Shown: positions 1 through 5,421, counted from the first letter of the stretch. The stretch: DNA of 8,482 bases from Dehalococcoidia bacterium (GCA_030615655.1 JAUWYU010000058.1:1-8482); one strand, 5' to 3'. A program made the numbers and translations. Notes: generated by a model from the letters alone, not told the origin.

Positions 1-763
1 CCGTCATGCATTTATCATCTTCAATCCCCACGATACGGCCGATTTCGATACCGTTGATACAGACGGATACCGGGAAGTCCTGCCCCAGACGCTTTTTGAT
101 TTCCCGTATGATTTCAACCACAAACCGGGCCCTATTTTCCAGGCTCCCACCATAGGCGTCCTGGCGCCTGTTCCAGAAGGGAGAGAGAAAGTTGTGCAAC
201 AGGTGGCTGCTGGCAGCATTGATATCTACCCCCTGAAATCCCGCCTTCTCAGCCCGCACCGCCGCACTGGCGAACTTATCGACAATCTCCTCAATCTCGG
301 CAATGGTAAGCTCTCTGGGCACATCGTTATGAAAGTCGTTCTCCGAACTCATGCTCACCGCCGAAGCTGCTATCGGTGGACCGGGGGAAAGAGGTGTTGG
401 CTCAAAAATTACTCTCTGCCACGGTCCGTCATGGTTCATCTGCATAAAGGTCGGGCAGTCATGTTTGCGGATAACCTGAGTCAATTCACTGAGACCCTTG
501 ATATATTTGTCGTCATCAATACGATACCGCGGCCTCCAGCGTGTGCCTAAAGGGTAATCAATGGTGGGGGACTCTACAATCAGCAGGCCGACACCGCCTC
601 TGGCCATGGCTTCATAGAAGGCTTTGATAGGCTCGTTCATGTGGAGGTCGTCTTCGTGCCACATGAACATCCCGGCACCTGTCTTTATTATCCGATTTCG
701 GGTCTTTACCGACCCTATGTGATAGGGTTCGAGCAACTTCTCAAATTTTTTATTGCCGGTCAT
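1..763 (-). CDS. NADH:flavin oxidoreductase, old yellow enzyme family (partial, C-terminus off the left edge)
   Basis: This is the N-terminal 254 codons of an FMN-binding TIM-barrel oxidoreductase of the old yellow enzyme / 2-enoate reductase family, which passes hydride from NAD(P)H through FMN to a substrate such as an activated alkene. Visible family marks are an opening like EPYHIGSVKTRNRI (residues 12-25), an FMN-side QMNHDG (108-113), the segment GFQGVDIN (175-182), and FLSPFWNRRQDAYGGSLENR (192-211), which is highly typical. The catalytic-site segment usually reads H-x-x-H or H-x-x-N; here it is N182-A-A-S185, followed by S186-H187, so the substrate-anchoring pair is changed. The ATG at 763 lies 15 bases after the cupin gene and has only a weak GTGGGAA Shine-Dalgarno sequence, suggesting translation coupled to that gene. 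The reading frame is open to the edge. Whether an FeS/FAD C-terminal half follows cannot be seen. The family is secure; the substrate is unknown. Confidence 0.9.
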   Translation of the reverse strand, partial: MTGNKKFEKLLEPYHIGSVKTRNRIIKTGAGMFMWHEDDLHMNEPIKAFYEAMARGGVGLLIVESPTIDYPLGTRWRPRYRIDDDKYIKGLSELTQVIRKHDCPTFMQMNHDGPWQRVIFEPTPLSPGPPIAASAVSMSSENDFHNDVPRELTIAEIEEIVDKFASAAVRAEKAGFQGVDINAASSHLLHNFLSPFWNRRQDAYGGSLENRARFVVEIIREIKKRLGQDFPVSVCINGIEIGRIVGIEDDKCMT

Positions 764-778
764 TTGTTTTTCCCACTA

Positions 779-1225
779 TTATGCGTATTCTTTACCGGGT
801 CCGACAGTAAAGTGAAAAATGGGCTTATCCACTCTACGGACAATCAGGGGGCAGTGCTTCATCCCCGCTGGAATATAGGCCAGGAAGCTTCTGGTCATTA
901 CATGTTTTTCACCTTCCAGCCACAGCTCGACCTCGCCGCACAAATCATGGGGGTCTTTAAAGTTGGTTCCGAAAAAGGTAATAACTTCCTCAAAAGGGTG
1001 GGTATGGGCTTCCGCCACCACCTTTTCAGACGCGCACTCCGGCCAAATCCAGACGCATTCCGAGTAGAAGGCACCAGGGACAACCTGGCTGTCCAACCAC
1101 ATTACGCGGGTCGGCAGGCTGCGGGTGTCGGTGGGGTCTTGCCTGGACTCGCTCCGGTACGAAGGAAGTTTCAGGTCGGACTTTATGTCGGTTACGATAT
1201 ACTGTCCGTATTTTGTTTCAGCCAT
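779..1225 (-). CDS. Small cupin-fold protein, likely metal-binding
   Basis: This is a 148-residue single-domain cupin of unknown specific role. Cupin motif 1 is seen as H74-T-H76 followed by E80 and a Gly at 86 (HTHPFEEVITFFG). Motif 2 is seen as PAGMKH (119-124). H74, H76, E80 and H124 would form the usual three-His-one-Glu metal site, so a mononuclear metal enzyme or a small-ligand-binding protein is plausible. There is no signal peptide or membrane helix, so it is probably cytosolic. The ATG at 1225 was chosen because AAGGAG lies 10 bases upstream (1236-1241). The longer frame, up to 1312, reads through the tRNA gene and gives the well-known artefact peptide GVRIPPSPP. The gene ends 15 bases before the flavin oxidoreductase, so the two are probably one operon, and the cupin may act on the same substrate or product (inference). 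Confidence 0.82.
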   Translation of the reverse strand: MAETKYGQYIVTDIKSDLKLPSYRSESRQDPTDTRSLPTRVMWLDSQVVPGAFYSECVWIWPECASEKVVAEAHTHPFEEVITFFGTNFKDPHDLCGEVELWLEGEKHVMTRSFLAYIPAGMKHCPLIVRRVDKPIFHFTVGPGKEYA

Positions 1226-1270
1226 TTTAAAGATTCTCCTTCCGGCGGGAATTTTGCCTATCGATACACG

Positions 1271-1355
1271 TGGTGGGGAAGGGGGGATTCGAACCCCCAC
1301 GCATCGCTGCACCAGATCCTAAATCTGGCCCGTCTGCCAGTTCCGGCACTTCCCC
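1271..1355 (-). tRNA. tRNA-Leu (anticodon UAG), CCA encoded
   Basis: The 85-base reverse-strand gene folds as a class II tRNA. The acceptor stem is GGGGAAG/CTTCCCC. The D arm contains CCG...CGG. The anticodon arm is CCAGA-TTTAGGA-TCTGG, with TAG at positions 34-36. A variable arm of about 13 bases follows, and the T arm is GGGGG-TTCGAAT-CCCCC. The discriminator base is A and CCA is in the DNA. The anticodon UAG reads CUN leucine codons, chiefly CUA and CUG. The variable arm has only a short stem (GCA/TGC), but the size and anticodon agree with leucine. The gene lies about 60 bases downstream of a good promoter and 45 bases upstream of the cupin start. Confidence 0.96.
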
Positions 1356-1422
1356 GACCCTTGATAGCTTCTAAATCGCCGGGAAAAATCAAGCCCAGCG
1401 AAAGCTACGTTTGCTTCTCCGT

Positions 1423-1451
1423 ACTATAGCATTTTACAGGGCCCGTCTCAA
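1423..1451 (-). promoter_or_regulatory. Sigma70-type promoter for tRNA-Leu and probably the cupin/oxidoreductase genes
   Basis: Read on the reverse strand, TTGAGA (1451-1446) and TATAGT (1428-1423) are separated by exactly 17 bases. This predicts a transcript start near 1416, giving a leader of about 60 bases before the mature tRNA 5' end at 1355. No T-rich hairpin terminator is visible between the tRNA and the cupin gene, so the same promoter may serve all three leftward genes. It stands about 60 bases from the divergent promoter of the padR operon. Confidence 0.7.
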
Positions 1452-1510
1452 GTCGCCCATCGAATACCGACGGCGCCTGAATCAGCCATGATAAAGACTC
1501 CTTAAACCTG

Positions 1511-1539
1511 TTGACAAATTTTCGAATAAATGCTATTAT
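1511..1539 (+). promoter_or_regulatory. Sigma70-type promoter of the padR-HAAS-degV-plsY-degV operon
   Basis: TTGACA (1511-1516), a perfect consensus -35 box, is followed after exactly 17 bases by TATTAT (1534-1539), a five-of-six -10 box. The expected start of transcription is near 1546, leaving a leader of about 35 bases before the chosen padR start. The strength of the match suggests that this promoter is held down by a repressor, which for a PadR gene is commonly the gene's own product (inference). Confidence 0.75.
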
Positions 1540-1542
1540 GCC

Positions 1543-1553
1543 TAGAAACTCTA
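1543..1553. promoter_or_regulatory. Short palindrome at the transcription start, possible PadR operator
   Basis: TAGA-AAC-TCTA is a perfect inverted repeat with a 3-base centre. It lies 4 bases after the -10 box, at the predicted transcription start of the padR operon, where a bound repressor would block initiation. It is short and does not match the ATGT-N8-ACAT type known for some PadR proteins, so it could be chance. Confidence 0.25.
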
Positions 1554-1581
1554 AGTAAATACAGCAGGCGAGGTGACTCAC

Positions 1582-1923
1582 GTGGTACCAAGGAGTGATT
1601 TGTTAAAGGGCAGTTCCAACTCGCTGCTCCTCTGCTTACTGGAGCAGCAGCCAATGTACGGCTATCAGATTGTAAAGGAGCTTGCGGCGAGAAGCCAGGG
1701 ATACTTTAAATTTAAAGAGGGAACTCTTTACCCGGCTCTACACCGCCTGGAAAAGTCGGGCTTAATCACCGGGAAGTGGCAGATGTTACCTAACGGACGG
1801 CGAAGGCGATATTATTATATTACGGCCAAGGGACATGCCAAGCTGGCTCTGGAGAGAACCCAATGGCAGGACTTCCTGAAGGCTTTGAAGCTAATTCTCC
1901 AACCGGGAGCATCAAATCCTTAA
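1582..1923 (+). CDS. PadR-family winged-helix transcriptional regulator (short form)
   Basis: This is a 113-residue DNA-binding protein of the PadR family, usually dimeric repressors. The winged-helix domain fills most of the protein: the family opening LLKGSSNSLLLCLL (7-20), then PMYGYQIVKEL (24-34), the recognition region FKEGTLYPALHRLEKSGLI (44-62), and the wing RRRRYYYITAKGHAKL (73-88). The C-terminal part is short, as in the small PadR subfamily. Start choice: GTG 1582 has GAGGTG at 1570-1575, 6 bases away. GTG 1573 (3 codons longer) overlaps that site. TTG 1600 has AAGGAG only 4 bases away and is a fair alternative, because family homology begins there. It is the first gene of a five-gene run, 12 bases before a HAAS-domain membrane protein. 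PadR next to a HAAS/DUF1700-type membrane gene is a recurrent pairing in bacteria. The effector is not evident. Confidence 0.9.
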   Translation: MVPRSDLLKGSSNSLLLCLLEQQPMYGYQIVKELAARSQGYFKFKEGTLYPALHRLEKSGLITGKWQMLPNGRRRRYYYITAKGHAKLALERTQWQDFLKALKLILQPGASNP

Positions 1924-1935
1924 AAGGTACGGGCA

Positions 1936-2889
1936 ATGACACCGGAGTTGACTCAATACCTAGAGAATATCAGACACAAATCAAAGCTCGATGACTCTGA
2001 CGAAACAGAGGTCATGAGCGAGCTTGAGACGCATATTGAAGATAAGGTCCAGGAATTAATGGAGTCCGGGCTTACCGAAGAAGAGGCGCTTCAAAGGTGT
2101 CTGGGGCAAATGGGCACAAACAAGCTGGTAGCCCAACAAATATACGAAGCTTACAGTCAGGGCAGCTGGAAGCAGGTAATATTAACCTCAATGCCCCACC
2201 TGCTCTTCGGTCTACTGTTCGCTCTTAACTGGTGGCAGCATATCGGCTGGCTATCCCTAGTGCTGCTGCTCATTATCGTTACGGCAATCTACGGCTGGTG
2301 GCACGGCAAACCGACCTGGGTTTTCTCGTGGCTGGGCTATACCCTGTTACCGGTACTGGCCGTCGGTCTCCTCCTGATATATCTTCCCAAAGGGTGGTCG
2401 CTGCTGACCATCCCCATCTACATTCCGCTGGCCCTGTGGTGGCTCTTCCACATCATAATCCAAACGTCGAGAAAGGACTGGCTTTTCAGTTCTCTAATGC
2501 TGCTGCCAATACCGATTATCCTCGGCTGGTTCCTGGCCATATCATCGGAAGGAAAATTTACCGAATATAGCCTGCAGCGCGTTTATCATTTCGCTCCCTG
2601 GATTGGTGCGAGCTTTATGGCTCTGGCACTAACTATAGCCGCATTTATCCGCTTGCGGCAACGCTGGTTACGCATAGGGCTGCTAGCCGCATCCGGCCTG
2701 CTGACGCTGACCCTGGTAGTTTACTATACCACCGGCAGGCTCAATACGCCCACTTTCATGGGGCTGACGCTGGTGATGTGGGGCGTGCTCCTGGTCCCTC
2801 CGCTGCTGGAACGCTATCTCAGAAGCGGCCGGCCAAGATTCTGGACTCGCCGGGGTGAGCGTAACATCAAATCAGAGCGACCAATATAA
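1936..2889 (+). CDS. HAAS-domain multi-pass membrane protein
   Basis: This is a 317-residue integral membrane protein of unknown function. Residues 1-75 form a soluble helical domain of the HAAS/DUF1700 type: YLENI near 8-12, then ELETHIEDKVQELMESGLTEEEAL (29-52) and a G-x-M-G-x-x-x-x-V-A turn. The rest holds about eight hydrophobic segments at roughly 81-100, 104-121, 128-150, 156-175, 182-202, 220-240, 246-265 and 273-293, ending in a basic tail rich in Arg. The ATG is preceded by AAAAGG 8 bases upstream. Genes of this type often directly follow a padR gene, as here, and are thought to work with it in envelope or membrane-stress responses. The position upstream of fatty-acid-binding and acyltransferase genes fits a link to membrane composition, but that is inference. 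No enzymatic motif is visible in the membrane part. Confidence 0.78.
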   Translation: MTPELTQYLENIRHKSKLDDSDETEVMSELETHIEDKVQELMESGLTEEEALQRCLGQMGTNKLVAQQIYEAYSQGSWKQVILTSMPHLLFGLLFALNWWQHIGWLSLVLLLIIVTAIYGWWHGKPTWVFSWLGYTLLPVLAVGLLLIYLPKGWSLLTIPIYIPLALWWLFHIIIQTSRKDWLFSSLMLLPIPIILGWFLAISSEGKFTEYSLQRVYHFAPWIGASFMALALTIAAFIRLRQRWLRIGLLAASGLLTLTLVVYYTTGRLNTPTFMGLTLVMWGVLLVPPLLERYLRSGRPRFWTRRGERNIKSERPI

Positions 2890-2902
2890 ATAACAAGGTA
2901 AT

Positions 2903-2908
2903 GGAGGT
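2903..2908 (+). promoter_or_regulatory. Strong ribosome binding site that fixes an ACG start
   Basis: GGAGGT lies 5 bases before the ACG at 2914-2916. No other start in the DegV frame can use it. ATG 2901 and GTG 2907 are in another frame that stops after about 23 codons. The site therefore supports initiation, or a former ATG, at 2914. Confidence 0.6.
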
Positions 2909-2913
2909 GCAAC

Positions 2914-3768
2914 ACGAGAAAGGTAACCATCGTAACGGACAGCATTGCCTGCCTCACCAGGGAACTGGTTGAACAATACGATATCGAGATTATACCGATT
3001 AATTTCTTCGCCTGCGGCAAACTATACCGGGACTGGGTAGATATTACACCCTCGGAAGCTTACGAATTATTCCTGGAAGACCCCGACTCCTTTAAGTCGT
3101 CGGCGGCCTCGCCCGAGGACTGTCTCCAGGCCTTCCGCGACGTTAGCAAGCGAGCTCAAAATATCCTCTGCATTACCGTCTCAGCCGGACTCAGCATGAT
3201 GTACGACGCTGCCCGGGAAGCTCAAGACATGGCCAAGACCGAGCTCCCCCAAACTACTATCGAGGTAATGGACTCACAGACGGCAACTCCTTCCGAAGGT
3301 CTGGTCGCTTTAACGGCTGCCCGGGCCGCCGCCGAAGGTAAGGACCTGGCGGAAGTAGTCGGCGTCGCCGAGAAAATAAGAGACAGGGTCAGCGCTATCA
3401 TACTTTTAGATACCATCCGCCATGTTTACCGCTCCGGGCGCATACCCAAAATAGCCTCTCAGATAGGCTCGGCACTAAATATCAAGCCAGTTTTAACCAT
3501 TTCCAGAAAGGTGAATTTTTCCGGGGCGGTAAGAAACAGGAAGCATGGTATAAAACGCCTGCTCCAGATGATGAGAGATAAAGTGGGCAGCCGTCCGGTG
3601 CATGTTGCCGTCACGCATGCCTATGCTCCGGATGAAGCTGAAAAACTGAAAGAGCTCATTGCGTCTGAATTCAACTGTGTCGAGATGTGGGTTTGTGAGT
3701 TCAGTCCCGTCATGGGTTATGCCTGCGGCACCGGAACGGTAGGCGCGGCCTTTTACCCTGAAGATTAA
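2914..3768 (+). CDS. DegV/FakB-family fatty-acid-binding protein, first copy, with ACG in place of the start codon
   Basis: This is a 284-residue DegV-family protein. Family members bind a single fatty acid, and in characterised Gram-positive systems they present it to the kinase FakA to make acyl-phosphate. The N-terminal RKVTIVTDS matches RNVAIVTDT of the second copy, so residue 1 falls on ACG 2914. The frame has a stop at 2899, and the first ATG is at 3196 (codon 95). A start there would delete most of the N-terminal domain. Other marks are a YRDWVDITPSEAY segment, S62-S-A-A-S66 (usually TSQPS), S90-A-G-L-S94, D120-S121, DTIRHVYRSGRIP and LNIKPVLTI. The C-terminal G-x-H-x-G-P-G is replaced by G-Y-A270-C-G-T-G, so the pocket histidine is missing. 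It lies 24 bases after the HAAS gene and 11 bases before plsY. Family is sure; start usage and ligand are not. It could also be a point mutation or sequencing error. Confidence 0.85.
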   Translation, partial: TRKVTIVTDSIACLTRELVEQYDIEIIPINFFACGKLYRDWVDITPSEAYELFLEDPDSFKSSAASPEDCLQAFRDVSKRAQNILCITVSAGLSMMYDAAREAQDMAKTELPQTTIEVMDSQTATPSEGLVALTAARAAAEGKDLAEVVGVAEKIRDRVSAIILLDTIRHVYRSGRIPKIASQIGSALNIKPVLTISRKVNFSGAVRNRKHGIKRLLQMMRDKVGSRPVHVAVTHAYAPDEAEKLKELIASEFNCVEMWVCEFSPVMGYACGTGTVGAAFYPED

Positions 3769-3779
3769 AGGAAAAGCGA

Positions 3780-4427
3780 TTGTCCCTTAATATTGATGCT
3801 ATAATCATCGGCGTTGCTATAATCATCGGCTATTTACTGGGTTCCATCCCCTTCGCTTACATCGTCTCCCGCCTGAAAAAGGGGGTTGATATCCGGAAGA
3901 CTGGTGGCGGCAACGTTGGCGCCTTAAATACATACCGTGAGATAGGCCCGGTATATGGCTTAGGTGTCCTGGCCGCTGACATAGCCAAGGGAGCACTGGC
4001 CGTACTTATTGCTCGATGGCTCGACCTCTCTCTCACATGGATTTGCGTTGCCGGCTTTGCGGCTGTTATCGGGCATAACTGGCCCGTTTTCCTGAAATTC
4101 AGGGGGGGCAAGGGGGCGGCTACCGTCATGGGGGTGCTCTTAGCGCTAACACCAATAGAATTACTCATAAGTAGCGGTATAGTATTGGTCCTCATTGGCA
4201 TTACCAGAAATGTCAGGCTGGCTCTTTTCGCTCTGGTTTTCGTACCGCTGTTTAACTGGATTTTCGATAAAGAATTTGCTTATATCGCCTGCGCTTTAGG
4301 GCTGTTATTATTCATCGGCATCAGGACTGCTATGGGCCTTAAAGGAGAGATGGCTAAAGCGGGAGGGAAAAAGAGCCTCATTATCGATAGAGAATACACC
4401 GGCTGGCAGACCAAGAAAAACGTATGA
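3780..4427 (+). CDS. plsY: PlsY-like acyl-phosphate:glycerol-3-phosphate acyltransferase
   Basis: This is a 215-residue multi-pass membrane enzyme of the PlsY family, which transfers an acyl group from acyl-phosphate to glycerol-3-phosphate to give lysophosphatidic acid, the first step of phospholipid synthesis. The order of marks is a first helix (7-22) ending GSIPFAYI (21-28), motif 1 DIRKTGGGNVGALN (37-50), motif 2 GHNWPVFLKFRGGKGAAT (98-115), and further helices near 60-78, 85-98, 117-140 and 147-185. Two departures from the usual protein are visible. Motif 1 has GGGNVGALN where SGNxGATN is typical, and the C-terminal HRxNI-type motif 3 is not recognisable; the end reads IRTAMGLKGEMAKAGG (181-196). 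The start is TTG, with AAAGGA 7 bases upstream overlapping the previous stop. The gene sits between two degV genes, which makes acyl-phosphate supply the obvious theme. A diverged lineage-specific PlsY is the best reading. Confidence 0.88.
   Translation: MSLNIDAIIIGVAIIIGYLLGSIPFAYIVSRLKKGVDIRKTGGGNVGALNTYREIGPVYGLGVLAADIAKGALAVLIARWLDLSLTWICVAGFAAVIGHNWPVFLKFRGGKGAATVMGVLLALTPIELLISSGIVLVLIGITRNVRLALFALVFVPLFNWIFDKEFAYIACALGLLLFIGIRTAMGLKGEMAKAGGKKSLIIDREYTGWQTKKNV
3798..3830 (+). repeat. 15-base direct repeat with 18-base period inside plsY
   Basis: GCTATAATCATCGGC occurs exactly at 3798-3812 and again at 3816-3830, with GTT between. In the protein this is AIIIG repeated (residues 7-11 and 13-17) inside the first membrane helix. 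Identical third-codon positions show that the similarity is at the DNA level, which suggests a recent six-codon duplication. Confidence 0.8.
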
Positions 4428-4468
4428 AAGGGGACATTTCATAAACAGCCCCTGGGAACCGGAGCCTG

Positions 4469-5338
4469 ATGAGAAATGTTGCTATCGTTACAGATACCAC
4501 TGCCTGTGTGCCCCAGGAACAGGTTGCCAGGTACGACATTGAAGTGGTACCGGTGCAGCTCATTTTTGAAGACAAGACTTACCGGGACGGAATAGACATC
4601 AGCCCCACCGAATTCTACGCCCGCTTGCGAACGGCAAAGAAAATGCCCACTACTTCCGCCTCCTCCCCCAATCCCTACCTCGAGGCCTACCATAGAGCCA
4701 GCCGGAAAGCACGAAGCATTCTCTGCCTTACCGAACCCTCCAGGTTCAGCGCCATGTTTGACTCGGCAAAGGTGGCTGTGGAGATGGCCAAGAACACCCT
4801 CTACAATGTGGTTATTGAGGTGCTTGAATGCACTACCGCCGCTGCCGGGCAGGGACTCGTGGCTCTGGCAGCCGCCAAGGCAGCCGCACTGGACAAACCC
4901 CTGGAGGAAGTGAAAGAAATCGTGAAGAACATTATGTCAAGGGTGAACTTATTCGCGACTCTCGATACCCTGCACTACCTGGTCAAAAGCGGCCGCGTAC
5001 CCCAGGCCGCCGCCCTGGTCAATTCACTTCTTAACATCAAGCCTATCTTTTCGCTCAACCACAGTGACGCTCATACCGTGGCTCTTCCCAGAACCACCAA
5101 AAGCGCCATGAAACGCATGTTGAAGCTGATGGAGGCGGAGGTAGTAAAAGGACAACCGCTACATGTAGCCGTGATGCACGCTGATGCTCTGGAGCAAGCT
5201 AAAACCCTCGAGAACCGAATTTCCTCACAGTTCGAATGTAAAGAGATATTCATAACCGAGTTCACCCCGGTGATGGGGGTCCACACCGGGCCGGGATTAG
5301 TCGGCGTAGCCTTCTATGGTGAAGAATTACCCGCTTAA
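4469..5338 (+). CDS. DegV/FakB-family fatty-acid-binding protein, second copy
   Basis: This 289-residue DegV-family protein is expected to hold a fatty acid for phosphorylation by a FakA-type kinase; no fakA is seen in the window. Marks in order are RNVAIVTDT (2-10), TYRDGIDISPTEFYARL, T62-S63-A-S-S66, DTLHYLVKSGRVP, LLNIKPIFSL, and G-V-H272-T-G-P-G near the C-terminus, which keeps the pocket histidine. Odd points: the usual S-S-x-L-S-G-T-Y segment reads E89-P-S-R-F-S-A-M-F, and the usual D-S pair reads E120-C121. These are places where the first copy stays closer to the norm, so the two paralogs have diverged in different parts of the pocket. The ATG has GGAG 4 bases upstream, which is rather close. 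The 41-base gap after plsY holds no clear terminator, so it is likely the last gene of the padR operon. Confidence 0.88.
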   Translation: MRNVAIVTDTTACVPQEQVARYDIEVVPVQLIFEDKTYRDGIDISPTEFYARLRTAKKMPTTSASSPNPYLEAYHRASRKARSILCLTEPSRFSAMFDSAKVAVEMAKNTLYNVVIEVLECTTAAAGQGLVALAAAKAAALDKPLEEVKEIVKNIMSRVNLFATLDTLHYLVKSGRVPQAAALVNSLLNIKPIFSLNHSDAHTVALPRTTKSAMKRMLKLMEAEVVKGQPLHVAVMHADALEQAKTLENRISSQFECKEIFITEFTPVMGVHTGPGLVGVAFYGEELPA

Positions 5339-5401
5339 ATCTTCCCATACCACCTAGCCAAACCAGCCAAAACAATCTATAATCATAGGGTATGGAAGAT
5401 T
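5338..5401. repeat. Inverted repeat flanking a promoter
   Basis: AATCTTCCCATACC (5338-5351) and GGTATGGAAGATT (5389-5401) are reverse complements except for one extra C in the left arm. The 37 bases between them contain the -35 and -10 boxes of the next operon. The left arm starts inside the stop codon of the second degV gene. No T-run follows, so this is not a standard terminator. It may be a pair of regulator half-sites or a cruciform. Confidence 0.65.
5355..5383 (+). promoter_or_regulatory. Sigma70-type promoter of the aminopeptidase operon
   Basis: TATAAT (5378-5383), a perfect -10 box, is preceded by TAGCCA (5355-5360), a four-of-six -35 match, at exactly 17 bases. Transcription would start near 5390, in the right arm of the inverted repeat, and leave a leader of about 100 bases before the aminopeptidase start. 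Confidence 0.65.
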
Positions 5402-5421
5402 CCCAGGTTTATCATCAATGC

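Noticed and set aside
194..550. Rightward open frame of 118 codons
   Set aside because: It lies opposite the flavin oxidoreductase, whose family motifs on the reverse strand are clear. The forward product has no recognisable features.
1226..1312. N-terminal extension of the cupin protein beginning MQRCVGVRIPPSPP
   Set aside because: It is the translation of the 3' half of tRNA-Leu. GVRIPPSPP is a familiar artefact of reading through a tRNA, and a proper ATG with AAGGAG exists at 1225.
1125..1322. Rightward open frame ending GGEGGIRTPTHRCTRS
   Set aside because: GGIRTPTH is the well-known spurious peptide from the complement of a tRNA 3' end. The frame overlaps real genes on the other strand.
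641..1429. Rightward open frame of 262 codons over the cupin gene and tRNA
   Set aside because: It is antisense to the oxidoreductase start, the cupin gene and the tRNA. Its GDSNPH stretch is another tRNA read-through peptide, and it has no recognisable domain.
2901..2972. ATG 2901 as the start of the first DegV gene
   Set aside because: It is in a different frame and stops after about 23 codons, so a frameshift would be needed. Paralog alignment puts the start at 2914.
3196..3768. Short 190-residue DegV protein starting at ATG 3196
   Set aside because: It would lack the conserved N-terminal IVTDS, YRDWVDI and SSAAS segments, all of which are present and in frame upstream. There is also no good ribosome binding site before 3196.
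4431..4453. Small AGGGG/CCCCT hairpin between plsY and the second degV gene, considered as a terminator
   Set aside because: It has only five pairs, a 14-15-base loop and no T-run, so it is not convincing.
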